A DNA stretch of 64,000 nt from Streptomyces sp. HUAS 15-9 (GCF_025642155.1 NZ_CP106798.1:434001-498000); one strand, 5' to 3'. Shown: positions 1 through 8,741, counted from the first letter of the stretch. The notes: generated from the sequence alone by a model not told the origin. Translations and numbers: made by a program.

Positions 1-201
1 CGCACAAGCAGATGTTAGGAAAAAAGGGGCCGATCCGGGCGCGGCGACACCACCAACGCGAACGGCCACGAGGCACTCGACGTCACTGCGGACCACTCGT
101 TTGCATGCTCGGCGCGGGACGGCACGGACGGCGCCCTCACCCGGAGGCCGGGAGCCGTGTCGCACCGGGCACCGCAGAAGCAACCGCGGTGCACACCGCC
201 A

Positions 202-786
202 TCAGCGCAGGATGAGACGCAGCGTGTCGGTGAGGACTCCGGTGGGAACGGCCGGGTCGGTGATCCGCTGGACGCCGAGTCCGATGCCGAGGCTGAGCAG
301 AGTCATCGCGGCCTGCTCGGCGGGCATGGCCAGGGAGGCACCCAACTCCTCGGCCAAGGCCTCGAGCAGGTGAGCGAGTGCCCCGCGGATCGCGACGGTG
401 CGCGCCGTGATCTCGTGCCGGAGTTCGTCGTCATGGCGGGCCTGGGTGAGGAACTCGACCTCGAGCGTGGTCCAGGCCTCGTCACCGATGTGCGCCTCGC
501 CCCACGCGGTGAACGCCGCCAGGCGGTCGTCGATCCGGGCGTCATGCATGACGGAGTCGGTGAGCAGGGTCAGCTGTTCGGCACGGATGTCATCGAGGAC
601 GGCCAGGCACAGGTGGCCCTTACTACGGAAGTTGGAGTAGACGGCGCCCTTCGAATACCCGGCCGCCTCCGCCACTTCGCTGAGGGACGTCGCGCCGTAG
701 CCGTTGCGCAGGAACAGGTCCCGCGCGGTGGCGACGAGTCGCTCACGCGTGCGCTCCTGGCTCTCGACGCGACTGAGACGGGCCAT
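202..786 (-). CDS. TetR family transcriptional repressor
   Basis: A 194-residue one-component regulator. The N-terminal ~60 residues form a TetR helix-turn-helix with recognition helix GYSKGAVYSNF; the remainder is a helical ligand-binding and dimer domain with no recognisable ligand signature. It is transcribed away from the lipase/monooxygenase/hydrolase genes that start about 220 bases upstream. The gap holds two near-perfect palindromes, so repression of both itself and the divergent genes is the likely job (inference). The ATG at 786 gives the usual length for the family. Confidence 0.9.
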   Translation of the reverse strand: MARLSRVESQERTRERLVATARDLFLRNGYGATSLSEVAEAAGYSKGAVYSNFRSKGHLCLAVLDDIRAEQLTLLTDSVMHDARIDDRLAAFTAWGEAHIGDEAWTTLEVEFLTQARHDDELRHEITARTVAIRGALAHLLEALAEELGASLAMPAEQAAMTLLSLGIGLGVQRITDPAVPTGVLTDTLRLILR

Positions 787-886
787 GCCTCTGTTCCCTC
801 TCCCGTCCTGCGCGGCTCGCCCAGCAGGCTCTGCCGTTCTTGAACTCCTCGGATCCTATCCCCGACTCGGGCTGTCCACCCCGCTC

Positions 887-926
887 GGATACCGCTAGTA
901 TCCCAAATCCAGATACCACTGGTATC
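887..926. promoter_or_regulatory. Two tandem palindromic operators between tetR-like gene and lipase gene
   Basis: Two related inverted repeats lie at 887-903 (GGATAC-CGCTA-GTATCC) and 912-926 (GATACCACTGGTATC). They share the core GATACC-N3-GTATC type sequence and their centres are 24 bases apart, slightly over two helical turns. This is the spacing expected if two TetR dimers bind the same promoter region. The regulator at 202-786 is the obvious candidate ligand; that link is inferred from position. Confidence 0.75.
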
Positions 927-1009
927 CCGATCTCGCCGGTTTCCCGATGTCCATGTCCCGATGCCCCATGTCCCCCATGTCCCGATGTCCCGATTGGGCG
1001 GAGTACTCA

Positions 1010-2023
1010 GTGACCATGACTGGCAGGCGAACGACCCCTTCCCGCGGACTGGTGCTGGGCTGCGGCGGAACGCTCGGCGCGGCCTGGACGATCGGCGCTC
1101 TGCATTCACTCGAGCAGATCGCGCAGTGGGACCCACGCGACGCCGGTGTCCTGGTGGGCACGTCGGCCGGGGCGGAGCTGGCGGCCATGCTCGGCAGCGG
1201 CCTCGGCGTGGCACAACTCCTCGCCGCCCAACTCGGCCACCCGGACGCCCGACCCGAACTTCGCCACCACTTCGCGTCCCCTCCCCGAGGCCTGCCGCCC
1301 CGGCCCGCGCTGTTCCCCGGATCACCCCGGCTGACGCGCCGCGCGCTGGGCGGCAGGGCTCCCGCGCTCGCCGGCCTGTCGGGCTTGCTGCCGCAAGGGC
1401 GTGCTTCGGCGGAATGGCTGGCAGCCCTGGCGGACTACCTCGCCCCGGCCGGAGGCTGGGTCGCCCATCCCGCGACCTGGTTGGTGGCGACCGACTTCGA
1501 CACGGGGCGACGTACCGTTTTCGGACACCCGGACACCCCGCCGGTCGCCTTGCGTGACGCTCTGCGCGCGTCCTGGGCGGTCCCCGGCTGGTTTCCACCC
1601 GTACGCGTCGGAGGACGGCGCTACGCGGACGGCGGCATCATGTCCACCGCCTCGGCCGACCTCCTGGTGTCCCGTGGCCTCGACGAGGTGTACGTCGTGG
1701 CGCCGATGAGTTCGTTCTCCCCCGCACCACGCACCGGGCTCGGCCGCGCGGAGGCGCTGCTCCGCCGCGTCATGACCCGCACGCTGAACGCCGAATGCGC
1801 CGCGTTGCGGGCAGCGGGCACACGGGTCATCCGGATCGAGCCCACCGCCGCCGACCTGAAGGTGATGGGAGGCAACTTCATGAACGGCCGACGTCGTCCG
1901 ACGGTCCTCGAGACGGCCCTGCGCACGACGCGAGCCACCGTCCGCGATGCCCTCCGGTCGGCCGGCCTACCCGCTCCGCACACCCCCGCCGCCCACGGCC
2001 TCGACGCTCGGAGGGGAGCCTGA
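1010..2023 (+). CDS. Patatin-like phospholipase / acyl hydrolase
   Basis: The protein carries the patatin hallmarks: an oxyanion glycine-rich turn near its N-terminus (LGCGGTLGAAW), the nucleophile elbow GTSAG (G-x-S-x-G), and the D-G-G/A dyad aspartate in YADGGIMSTAS. Patatins use a Ser-Asp dyad to hydrolyse acyl esters of lipids. GTG at 1010 is preferred because GGAG ends 6 bases upstream; ATG at 1016 is a close alternative. The upstream in-frame extension to 947 is low-complexity repeat and unlikely to be translated. The next gene starts 2 bases after the stop, so an operon is likely. Confidence 0.85.
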   Translation: MTMTGRRTTPSRGLVLGCGGTLGAAWTIGALHSLEQIAQWDPRDAGVLVGTSAGAELAAMLGSGLGVAQLLAAQLGHPDARPELRHHFASPPRGLPPRPALFPGSPRLTRRALGGRAPALAGLSGLLPQGRASAEWLAALADYLAPAGGWVAHPATWLVATDFDTGRRTVFGHPDTPPVALRDALRASWAVPGWFPPVRVGGRRYADGGIMSTASADLLVSRGLDEVYVVAPMSSFSPAPRTGLGRAEALLRRVMTRTLNAECAALRAAGTRVIRIEPTAADLKVMGGNFMNGRRRPTVLETALRTTRATVRDALRSAGLPAPHTPAAHGLDARRGA

Positions 2024-2024
2024 C

Positions 2025-3542
2025 ATGCCCCAGCCCAACGCTCCAGCGGCAACCGGCACCGGCGAGATCCGCGACGTGGAGGTCCTGATCATCGGCACCG
2101 GTCTGTCCGGCATCGGAGCCGCCGTCAGACTGCGCCAGGCGGGGGTCCACGACCTCGTCCTTGTAGAGAAGGCGGACGACCTCGGCGGCACCTGGCGGGA
2201 CAACACCTATCCGGGCTGCGCCTGCGACGTCCCCTCCGCCCTCTACTCGTACTCGTTCGCACCCAATCCGGAGTGGACGCGTGCCTTCGCGGGCCAGCCG
2301 GAGATACGCGCGTATCTCCGTGACACCGCGGCCAGGTACGGCATCACCCCGCTCATCCACTTCGGCACCGAGGCCATACGTGCCCAATGGCACCCCCACC
2401 AGGCCCGCTGGCATGTCGAGACCAACCGGGACCGCTACACGGCCCGCTTCCTGATCGCGGCGGCAGGCCCTTGGCACGAACCCCTGCTCCCCGACATCCC
2501 CGGCCTGGCCGACTTCCCCGGCGAGGTCTTCCACTCCTCGCGCTGGCGCCACGACCACGACCTGACGGGCACACGTGTCGCCGTGGTCGGCAGCGGCGCG
2601 TCAGCCGTCCAGTTCGTCCCGGCCATCCAGCCACACGTCGGGCGACTTCACCTGTTCCAGCGCACCGCCCAATGGGTGCTGCCCAAGCCCGACCACTATG
2701 TGCCCCGTGCCGAGCGATGGCTGATGCGACGCCTTCCGGCAGCCCAACGGGCCCTGCGGAACGTGGAATACGCGGCGCTGGAGACCCTGGGAGTCGGTTT
2801 CCGGCACCCGTCCCTCCTGCGCGCGGTGCAGAAGGTGGGCACGCTCCACCTCAGAGCGACAGTCAGGGACCCGCGGCTGCGCCAGGCCCTGACACCCGAC
2901 TACACCCTGGGCTGCAAGCGGCTGCTGCTGTCGAACACGTACTATCCCGCACTGACCCGGCCCAATGTCACCGTCCACGCCACGGCTGTCGCGGCCGTCC
3001 GCGGCAGCCGTGTCATCGGCGCCGACGGCAGCGACGCGGACGTCGACACCATCATTCTGGGAACCGGCTTCCACATCCTCGACATGCCCATCGCCCACCG
3101 GGTGTTCGACGCCGCCGGCGCCAGCCTCGACGACCACTGGAAGGGCAGCCCGGACGCCTACCTGGGCACCACGGTCACTGGCTTCCCCAACGCGTTCGTC
3201 CTGCTCGGCCCACACCTCGGGACCGGGCACTCCTCCGCCTACACGATCCTCGAGGCACAACTGGACCACGTCACAGCCGCGGTGCGTCACTTCCGCGCGT
3301 CGGGCTGGACGAGCATGAACGTACGCCCCGAGGTCCAGGCCGCCTTCAGCGCCGAGGTCCAGCAGGCTCTGCCGCGTACCGTCTACAACGCGGGCGGATG
3401 CTCCAGCTACTACCTCGACGACAACGGCCGCAACAGCTTCAGCTGGCCCTGGTCGACCGGTCGTATGCGGCGGCGCCTGGCCGAATTCGACCCCGAGGCA
3501 TACGACATCACGTCGAGCGCACCGCAGCATGTCACCGTATGA
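2025..3542 (+). CDS. FAD-dependent Baeyer-Villiger-type monooxygenase
   Basis: A 505-residue flavin monooxygenase. It has an N-terminal FAD Rossmann motif (IGTGLSGIGAA), a second nucleotide-binding motif for NADPH (VVGSGASA), and between them the Baeyer-Villiger fingerprint FxGxxxHxxxW, seen as FPGEVFHSSRW. Family members insert oxygen next to a ketone to give an ester or lactone. Start ATG 2025 follows a strong GGAGGGGAG ribosome site. Sitting between a lipase and an epoxide-hydrolase-like enzyme suggests a ketone or steroid/terpenoid degradation unit in which the ester formed is then hydrolysed (inference). Confidence 0.9.
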   Translation: MPQPNAPAATGTGEIRDVEVLIIGTGLSGIGAAVRLRQAGVHDLVLVEKADDLGGTWRDNTYPGCACDVPSALYSYSFAPNPEWTRAFAGQPEIRAYLRDTAARYGITPLIHFGTEAIRAQWHPHQARWHVETNRDRYTARFLIAAAGPWHEPLLPDIPGLADFPGEVFHSSRWRHDHDLTGTRVAVVGSGASAVQFVPAIQPHVGRLHLFQRTAQWVLPKPDHYVPRAERWLMRRLPAAQRALRNVEYAALETLGVGFRHPSLLRAVQKVGTLHLRATVRDPRLRQALTPDYTLGCKRLLLSNTYYPALTRPNVTVHATAVAAVRGSRVIGADGSDADVDTIILGTGFHILDMPIAHRVFDAAGASLDDHWKGSPDAYLGTTVTGFPNAFVLLGPHLGTGHSSAYTILEAQLDHVTAAVRHFRASGWTSMNVRPEVQAAFSAEVQQALPRTVYNAGGCSSYYLDDNGRNSFSWPWSTGRMRRRLAEFDPEAYDITSSAPQHVTV

Positions 3543-3641
3543 AGGCGGCGAGCCCACGGCACCCTCTGTGAGACAAACGGGGGAGGCTCGCGACCGACCC
3601 AGGGCCGACACCGCCGGCCGAAGATCACGACGCATACGCTC

Positions 3642-4610
3642 ATGCACATGGTTGAGCATCGAATGGTCGATGTGAACGGCATTCGGCTTCACATCGCCGA
3701 GCAGGGCAGCGGTCCCCTGGTGGTGCTCCTGCACGGCTTCCCCGAGTCATGGCACTCCTGGCACCACCAGTTCGGGCCGCTGGCGGACGCGGGCTTCCGA
3801 GTGGTCGCCCCGGACCAGCGTGGCTACGGACGCAGCGACCATCCCGCCGACGTCGACGCGTACACCATCCTCCACCTGGTCGGCGACGTCGTCGCACTGA
3901 TCCAGGCGCTGGGTGAGGCGAAGGCGTACGTCGTCGGGCACGACTGGGGCGCGCCCGTCGCGTGGCACACCGCGCTGCTACGACCGGACATGGTGCTCGG
4001 GGTGACCGGGCTGAGCGTGCCGCCCCCGTTCCGGGGGACAGAGCCTCCCCTGGCCGCCCTGGACAAACAATTCGGCGGGCGCTTCTACTGGAACTACTTC
4101 AACCGCCCGGGCGTCGCCGACGCCGAGTTCGCGAAGGACACGCGCACCGCTTTGCGGAAGTTCTTCTACGGGGCTTCCGGTGACGCTCCCGGAGCGGGCG
4201 AGGGCAAGCAGCCACTCGTCGATCCCGAGCGCGGCTGGCTGGCGACCATGCCGGACCCCGAGGTCCTGCCGGAGTGGTTCACCGAGGACGATCTCGACGC
4301 ACTCACCGAGAGCTTCTCCAAGGGCTTCACCGGGGCACTCAACTGGTATCGCAACCTCGACCGCAACTGGGAACTGACCGCTCCCTGGCACGGCGCCGTC
4401 GTCACCCGGCCCAGCCTGTACATCTACGGCGACCGCGACGCCGTCCCCGCTTTCCCCGGCACGCCCGAACTCATCGACAGACTCCCCGCCCTGATGCCCA
4501 ACCTGTCGCGCGATCCCCTCAAGCTCGCGGGCTGCGGACACTGGACTCAGCAGGAACGCCCGAGGGAGGTGAACACGGCCCTCATCGAATTCCTCAGGGC
4601 CCGCTCCTGA
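3642..4610 (+). CDS. Alpha/beta hydrolase, epoxide hydrolase-like
   Basis: A 322-residue alpha/beta hydrolase of the epoxide hydrolase/haloalkane dehalogenase group. HGFPES supplies the oxyanion HGxP motif, GHDWGA contains the nucleophilic aspartate rather than serine, and GHWTQQERP near the C-terminus supplies the catalytic histidine. It probably opens epoxides by a covalent ester mechanism. There is no clear ribosome site; a CATACGCT -10-like box lies just upstream of ATG 3642, so a leaderless transcript is possible. The 3' end overlaps the convergent gene by 17 bases. Confidence 0.85.
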   Translation: MHMVEHRMVDVNGIRLHIAEQGSGPLVVLLHGFPESWHSWHHQFGPLADAGFRVVAPDQRGYGRSDHPADVDAYTILHLVGDVVALIQALGEAKAYVVGHDWGAPVAWHTALLRPDMVLGVTGLSVPPPFRGTEPPLAALDKQFGGRFYWNYFNRPGVADAEFAKDTRTALRKFFYGASGDAPGAGEGKQPLVDPERGWLATMPDPEVLPEWFTEDDLDALTESFSKGFTGALNWYRNLDRNWELTAPWHGAVVTRPSLYIYGDRDAVPAFPGTPELIDRLPALMPNLSRDPLKLAGCGHWTQQERPREVNTALIEFLRARS

Positions 4611-5085
4611 GCCCGGCCTCCGAATCGTCGACAACGGGTGGCAGCCAGGCACAAGCCAGTGAGCCGCCGATCAGGCCGGAGATCAGTCCGAGGAACAGGC
4701 CACCGAAGTTCGCGACGGGAAAGGAGATGAGAGCGAGCAGCAGAGTGGCGATCCCGGCGAACACGCGAACAGCGGGGCGATACCAGAGAGTGATTCCCAG
4801 GGCCATGAGGAGAATTCCGATGACCAGTGATCCGGCACCGGATGTGGTCGACAGAGCCAGCGGAATTCCGCTCAAGTCCATGTTCGCGTACGGCCAGTAA
4901 AGGATCGGCAGGCCGGCCAGGAGCGTGAACAGCCCGGCCCAGAAGGGGCGTACACCACGCCAGGCTCTGAACGTGCACCGGGCGTCTGCCACTACGGCGC
5001 GCAGTTCGCGTTGTCTGCCGGAGAAGTTGGTGATCACGTGTCCTGTCCTGATCTGCTGCACGGCCCGCCCGGGGATCAGAAGCAT
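4594..5085 (-). CDS. DUF6114 family membrane protein
   Basis: A 163-residue protein with about four hydrophobic segments (FWAGLFTLLAGLPILYW, LVIGILLMALGITLW, VFAGIATLLLALISF and a C-terminal glycine-rich helix). It matches the actinomycete DUF6114 family, whose members are encoded directly after a DUF6230 protein. The start overlaps the upstream gene by 10 bases, implying translational coupling. A later GTG at 5037 is a possible alternative start. Function is unknown. Confidence 0.8.
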   Translation of the reverse strand: MLLIPGRAVQQIRTGHVITNFSGRQRELRAVVADARCTFRAWRGVRPFWAGLFTLLAGLPILYWPYANMDLSGIPLALSTTSGAGSLVIGILLMALGITLWYRPAVRVFAGIATLLLALISFPVANFGGLFLGLISGLIGGSLACAWLPPVVDDSEAGLRSGP

Positions 5086-5699
5086 TCGTGGAGGCCCGGC
5101 TTGAGCCGAGTGAACAGACCGGGAATGCTGAATGTGCCGGCGGTGACCGCGACCGTGGTCCAGCGCACATTGGTCAGGGTGGACGACTCGGCCTGCTGGC
5201 CGACGCCATCGGGGTCGAAGAATCGCGAGTGCCTGTCCCCGGGATTGATCGGGCCCTTGGTGATCGCCCCCTGCGCGATTCCGATGTCGAGGTCCCTGAA
5301 TTTCACCTCGTCGGCCGTCTGACTTGTCGCGTCGAGAAAGAGGTTCGACGCCTCGGCGGGCCGTTCATTGCCGCCGGTGACTCTCAGTGTGTACGGGCCG
5401 ATCACCGGGATGTCGACCACAACGGACTGGCACAGGCCGGTGATCGATGCGTGCCGGGTGCCTGTGACCACGACGGGCACGAGTTTACCCTTCCGGGTCA
5501 CGTCGACCATGCCATAGATGCTGACTCCGCGGGCGGTCATCGTGTCCGCCGAGACTTGGAATTTCTGGCCGGAGATGAGGAACGACGCGGCGAGTGCTCC
5601 CTGTGCCATGGCGACGGCAATAGTTGCACTGGCTGCGACGCCGGGAACGAGAATTGCCGCGAAGCGCCTCCAACGAGTTCTGCCTGCGCGATGCGACAT
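5076..5699 (-). CDS. DUF6230 family exported protein
   Basis: A 207-residue protein with a basic N-terminus and one hydrophobic segment (VPGVAASATIAVAMAQGALA) resembling a signal sequence or anchor, followed by a beta-rich extracellular domain of about 170 residues. It resembles the DUF6230 family, found in actinomycetes paired with DUF6114 as here. ATG 5699 is chosen because GAAGGAGACGGG sits immediately upstream; the reading frame extends 7 codons further. The family has no established biochemical role; a cell-envelope function is inferred. Confidence 0.8.
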   Translation of the reverse strand: MSHRAGRTRWRRFAAILVPGVAASATIAVAMAQGALAASFLISGQKFQVSADTMTARGVSIYGMVDVTRKGKLVPVVVTGTRHASITGLCQSVVVDIPVIGPYTLRVTGGNERPAEASNLFLDATSQTADEVKFRDLDIGIAQGAITKGPINPGDRHSRFFDPDGVGQQAESSTLTNVRWTTVAVTAGTFSIPGLFTRLKPGLHECF

Positions 5700-6199
5700 C
5701 CCGTCTCCTTCAGTCGTCAATTCTCCCGCCCGTCCCAGGCACGGCGGACGATGACCCGTTGTCGGTGACGGATCCTAGGCTTCCCGGCGCGGCAACTATC
5801 CGCATGGCAGGTCCGGCGTTCGAGTGACGCAACTTTTGTTGGGCCTTTCGGACGACATGTCTCGTTGAGCTTTTCGAGTGGCAGTCGAGTTGCACAGCGG
5901 GAACGGTCACGCGCTCGGGAGCGCCGCCGGAGTCCGGCTGCCGTATCGGCCGACGGGCCGGCTGGGGGCACGTTCCACGCACAGCGAGACCACCCGTTCG
6001 CCGCCGTCCGTTTGGGGCAGTGGCGGTACGTGCATCGAGGAAGAACCCACCGCCGCAGGTCAGAGGGGAGAGCAGCCCCTGGTCACCGAAGCTCCCCGAG
6101 CCGCGTCTCACGAGATCCCAAAAAACTTCGGACGGCGATGTCGAGAACCCGGGGGCGGCTCCGTCCCCGTGGTGAACGCGACCACAATGGGTCGTACGA
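5700..6199. other. Intergenic region without a supported gene
   Basis: About 500 bases. Open frames exist on both strands but show no recognisable domain or coherent codon pattern. A small inverted repeat CAAC-TTTT-GTTG lies at 5830-5841, roughly 130 bases upstream of the DUF6230 gene, and could be part of its promoter region. Confidence 0.5.
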
Positions 6200-6607
6200 G
6201 TGGCCAAGTACTTGCTGCTGAAGCACTACCGCGGCGCCCCGGCACCGGTCAGCGACGTGCCTAGGGACCAGTGGAAGCCGGAGGAGATCTCGGCGCACAT
6301 GCAGTACATGCAGGACTTCGCGGCCCGGCTGGAGAAGACCGGCGAGTTCGTCGACGGTCAGGCACTCGCCCCCGAGGGGACCTGGGTCCGGTACGACGGC
6401 GAGGGGCGCCCGCCGGTCACCGACGGACCGTTCGCCGAGACCAAGGACCTCATCGCCGGCTGGATGGTGATCGACGTCGACAGCTACGAACGCGCCGTCG
6501 AGCTGGCCGGGGAGCTGTCGGCCGCTCCGGGCGCGGGCGGGAAGCCGATCCACGAGTGGCTCGAGGTGCGCCCGTTCTTCACCGAGCCGCCCACCATCAC
6601 GGAGTGA
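6200..6607 (+). CDS. YCII / DGPF domain protein
   Basis: A 135-residue protein with the YciI-related fold and the diagnostic motif VTDGPFAETKD in its middle; the N-terminus MAKYLLLKHY and later GWMVIDVDSYERAVELA are typical. DGPF proteins have no firmly assigned reaction but are habitual genomic partners of ECF42 sigma factors, and here the remnant of such a sigma gene starts 8 bases after the stop. GTG 6200 is the chosen start; there is no strong ribosome site. Confidence 0.88.
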   Translation: MAKYLLLKHYRGAPAPVSDVPRDQWKPEEISAHMQYMQDFAARLEKTGEFVDGQALAPEGTWVRYDGEGRPPVTDGPFAETKDLIAGWMVIDVDSYERAVELAGELSAAPGAGGKPIHEWLEVRPFFTEPPTITE

Positions 6608-6615
6608 CATCTCGG

Positions 6616-6756
6616 ATGAACCAGGCCCTGCTCCGGAGCCTCACGCCGAGTGTGCTCGCCGTTCTCGTGCGCCGCGGAGCCGACTTCGCGGCGGCCGAGG
6701 ACGCCGTGCAGGACGCGCTGGTCGAGGCAACCAAGGACGACGACGGCATCAAGTGA
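6616..6756 (+). pseudogene. 5' remnant of an ECF (ECF42-type) sigma factor
   Basis: The first 33 or so residues read as the start of a sigma-70 region 2: MNQALLRSLTPSVLAVLVRR followed by GADFAAAEDAVQDALVEA. The A-AEDAVQDAL signature is region 2.1-2.2 of ECF sigma factors. The frame then runs into KDDDGIK and stops, where a full ECF42 protein would continue for some 350 more residues including a TPR-like tail. The missing part is not found in the following 80 bases. The DGPF gene upstream supports the ECF42 assignment. Confidence 0.75.
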
Positions 6757-6832
6757 GCCGCACGATCACGCGGTCCGTACCGGCCACCGACCAAGCGCGG
6801 GCGATCGACCGGGCCCCGCGGCGCTGATGGGA

Positions 6833-7501
6833 TCAGGCCGCGGCAGTCCCGTGAGGGCCTGACACGCGGGCCAGGATGTGCGGGACCGCCTCGCGCAGAC
6901 TGACGAAATGGCGGTGCACGCCCTCCACCGCGGCAGGGGCATTCACTCCCCACACCGTCATCCCGGCCCGCAGCCCGGACTGCACCCCGGACGGGGCGTC
7001 CTCGATGACCAGGCAGTCTCCCGGCTCGGCGCCGAGCCGCGCAGCGGCCCGCAGGTACGGAACGGGAGAGGGCTTGCCCTCCTCGACAGCGGCCGCGTCC
7101 ACGATCACGCCCGGCACCGGCAAGCCCTTCCGCAGGAAACGGCCGCGCACCCGGTGCTCGTAGTTCGAGGTCACCAGTGCCCAGGACCCCGGCGGCAGGC
7201 CGCGCAGCAACTCCGATGCGCCGTCGAAGGCCGCGTAGACGCCGGACCGGACGTCGTCGTCCTCCAGCTCATGCAGTGTGGCCAAGCACGCGCGCGGATC
7301 CTGGTCCGCGGCGACCTGGGCGAAGGTCTCCATGGGCCGTGTCCGCAGAGCCACCTGGTAGACCTCGTCCGCATCCAGTCCATACCGCTGCGCCCAGGTT
7401 CCCCAGATCCGGCGCTGGTTGCTCACCGCGTCGATCAAGGTACCGTCGACATCGAACAAGACGTACTTCGTGCGGCCGGGCCGCGCAGGTTCACTCGTCA
7501 C
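6833..7501 (-). CDS. HAD family hydrolase (phosphatase)
   Basis: A HAD superfamily hydrolase with motif I FDVDGTL (nucleophile and general-acid Asp), motif II as VTSN, motif III lysine in EGKPSP, and motif IV in IEDAPSG. Subfamily IA phosphatases dephosphorylate small phosphorylated metabolites; the substrate cannot be read from sequence. GTG 7501 is chosen because CATGAT, a -10-like box, lies 7 bases upstream; the frame can be extended to 7543. The N-terminal three quarters of the gene lie inside a tandem duplication, but this copy is intact. Confidence 0.85.
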   Translation of the reverse strand: MTSEPARPGRTKYVLFDVDGTLIDAVSNQRRIWGTWAQRYGLDADEVYQVALRTRPMETFAQVAADQDPRACLATLHELEDDDVRSGVYAAFDGASELLRGLPPGSWALVTSNYEHRVRGRFLRKGLPVPGVIVDAAAVEEGKPSPVPYLRAAARLGAEPGDCLVIEDAPSGVQSGLRAGMTVWGVNAPAAVEGVHRHFVSLREAVPHILARVSGPHGTAAA

Positions 7502-7601
7502 GCGTCGATCATGCCAAGCACCGAACAGCAAGAGCGAGGTCACGCCAGAGTTGAGTACGCGTGCTCATGCGCATCAGCACCGGCCGCGGCACCCTGCACC
7601 C

Positions 7602-7697
7602 ATGACCGACACCCTTTCAGCCCCGAAACGCCGACTCCCCTGGTCGCACAGAACACGCCTGGGCGTGGACCTCGCCCTCGCGATCCCCCTGTTCCTG
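7602..7697 (+). pseudogene. Truncated copy of the small membrane protein gene
   Basis: This is the N-terminal 32 codons of the membrane protein encoded at 8296-8694, beginning MTDTLSAPKRRLPW and cut at the duplication junction after LALAIPLFL. The frame then runs on through antisense HAD sequence with no meaningful product. Confidence 0.85.
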
Positions 7698-8195
7698 GAT
7701 GACCAGGCAGTCTCCCGGCTCGGCGCCGAGCCGCGCAGCGGCCCGCAGGTACGGAACGGGAGAGGGCTTGCCCTCCTCGACAGCGGCCGCGTCCACGATC
7801 ACGCCCGGCACCGGCAAGCCCTTCCGCAGGAAACGGCCGCGCACCCGGTGCTCGTAGTTCGAGGTCACCAGTGCCCAGGACCCCGGCGGCAGGCCGCGCA
7901 GCAACTCCGATGCGCCGTCGAAGGCCGCGTAGACGCCGGACCGGACGTCGTCGTCCTCCAGCTCATGCAGTGTGGCCAAGCACGCGCGCGGATCCTGGTC
8001 CGCGGCGACCTGGGCGAAGGTCTCCATGGGCCGTGTCCGCAGAGCCACCTGGTAGACCTCGTCCGCATCCAGTCCATACCGCTGCGCCCAGGTTCCCCAG
8101 ATCCGGCGCTGGTTGCTCACCGCGTCGATCAAGGTACCGTCGACATCGAACAAGACGTACTTCGTGCGGCCGGGCCGCGCAGGTTCACTCGTCAC
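7698..8195 (-). pseudogene. Truncated copy of the HAD hydrolase gene
   Basis: Identical to the 5' part of the gene at 6833-7501, including motifs I to III, but cut at the duplication junction just before motif IV (after GDCLVI). The frame then continues into antisense membrane-protein sequence to a stop at 7617. Loss of the EDAPSG acidic motif should abolish magnesium binding, so the product is predicted inactive. Confidence 0.85.
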
Positions 8196-8295
8196 GCGTC
8201 GATCATGCCAAGCACCGAACAGCAAGAGCGAGGTCACGCCAGAGTTGAGTACGCGTGCTCATGCGCATCAGCACCGGCCGCGGCACCCTGCACCC

Positions 8296-8694
8296 ATGAC
8301 CGACACCCTTTCAGCCCCGAAACGCCGACTCCCCTGGTCGCACAGAACACGCCTGGGCGTGGACCTCGCCCTCGCGATCCCCCTGTTCCTGTTGGAGACC
8401 GCGTGGCTCGTGCTGGACTGGACATACGGTCACGGCCTGGAGGTATGGGCAGCGCAAGGCGACCGAGCGCGGATCGATGCGGCCGGCCTCGCGCACATGG
8501 AGCGGGTACGGATGCTGCAGATCGCCGTACTCGTCCTGGCAGTTGTCGCCGGAATGTTCCGTGCCCGCTGGACTGTGATCGCACACCTGCTGGTGGCCCT
8601 CCTGACAGGCCAGGTGCTGGCGGTCGCGCGGCACGAGTGGGACAACCACCACTCCCCGTCATCCGGTTGCATCCACTACAGCGCGGGCTGTTGA
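8296..8694 (+). CDS. Small integral membrane protein, unknown function
   Basis: A 132-residue protein with three predicted membrane segments: DLALAIPLFLLETAWLVLDW, LQIAVLVLAVVAGMF and VIAHLLVALLTGQVLAVA. I do not recognise the family. It is divergent from the duplicated HAD gene copy. The ATG at 8296 has only a weak ribosome site. A strong hairpin follows 3 bases after the stop. Confidence 0.7.
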   Translation: MTDTLSAPKRRLPWSHRTRLGVDLALAIPLFLLETAWLVLDWTYGHGLEVWAAQGDRARIDAAGLAHMERVRMLQIAVLVLAVVAGMFRARWTVIAHLLVALLTGQVLAVARHEWDNHHSPSSGCIHYSAGC

Positions 8695-8697
8695 GAG

Positions 8698-8722
8698 GGC
8701 CGGGCACGGATCGTGCCCGGCC
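8698..8722. terminator. Bidirectional hairpin terminator
   Basis: A perfect 11-bp stem (GGCCGGGCACG paired with CGTGCCCGGCC) closes a 3-base loop between two convergent genes ending at 8694 and 8742. There is no long U tract, as is usual for high-GC actinomycetes. Confidence 0.85.
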
Positions 8723-8741
8723 GTCTTCCGTTGCCGACGTC

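Larger units (their letters stand above)
7004..8391. repeat. Perfect tandem duplication of a 694-bp unit
   Basis: Bases 7004-7697 recur as 7698-8391 with no difference that I can find. The unit begins inside the HAD gene (near motif IV) and ends inside the small membrane protein gene, taking in the divergent promoter region between them. Because the unit spans both gene starts, one intact copy of each gene survives at the outer edges (6833-7501 and 8296-8694) while two truncated copies meet in the middle. Identity implies a very recent event or an assembly artefact. Confidence 0.95.

Noticed and set aside
570..1598. Minus-strand frame of ~340 codons spanning the lipase start
   Set aside because: It is antisense to the patatin gene and out of frame with the TetR gene; the residues are Arg/Pro-rich with no domain.
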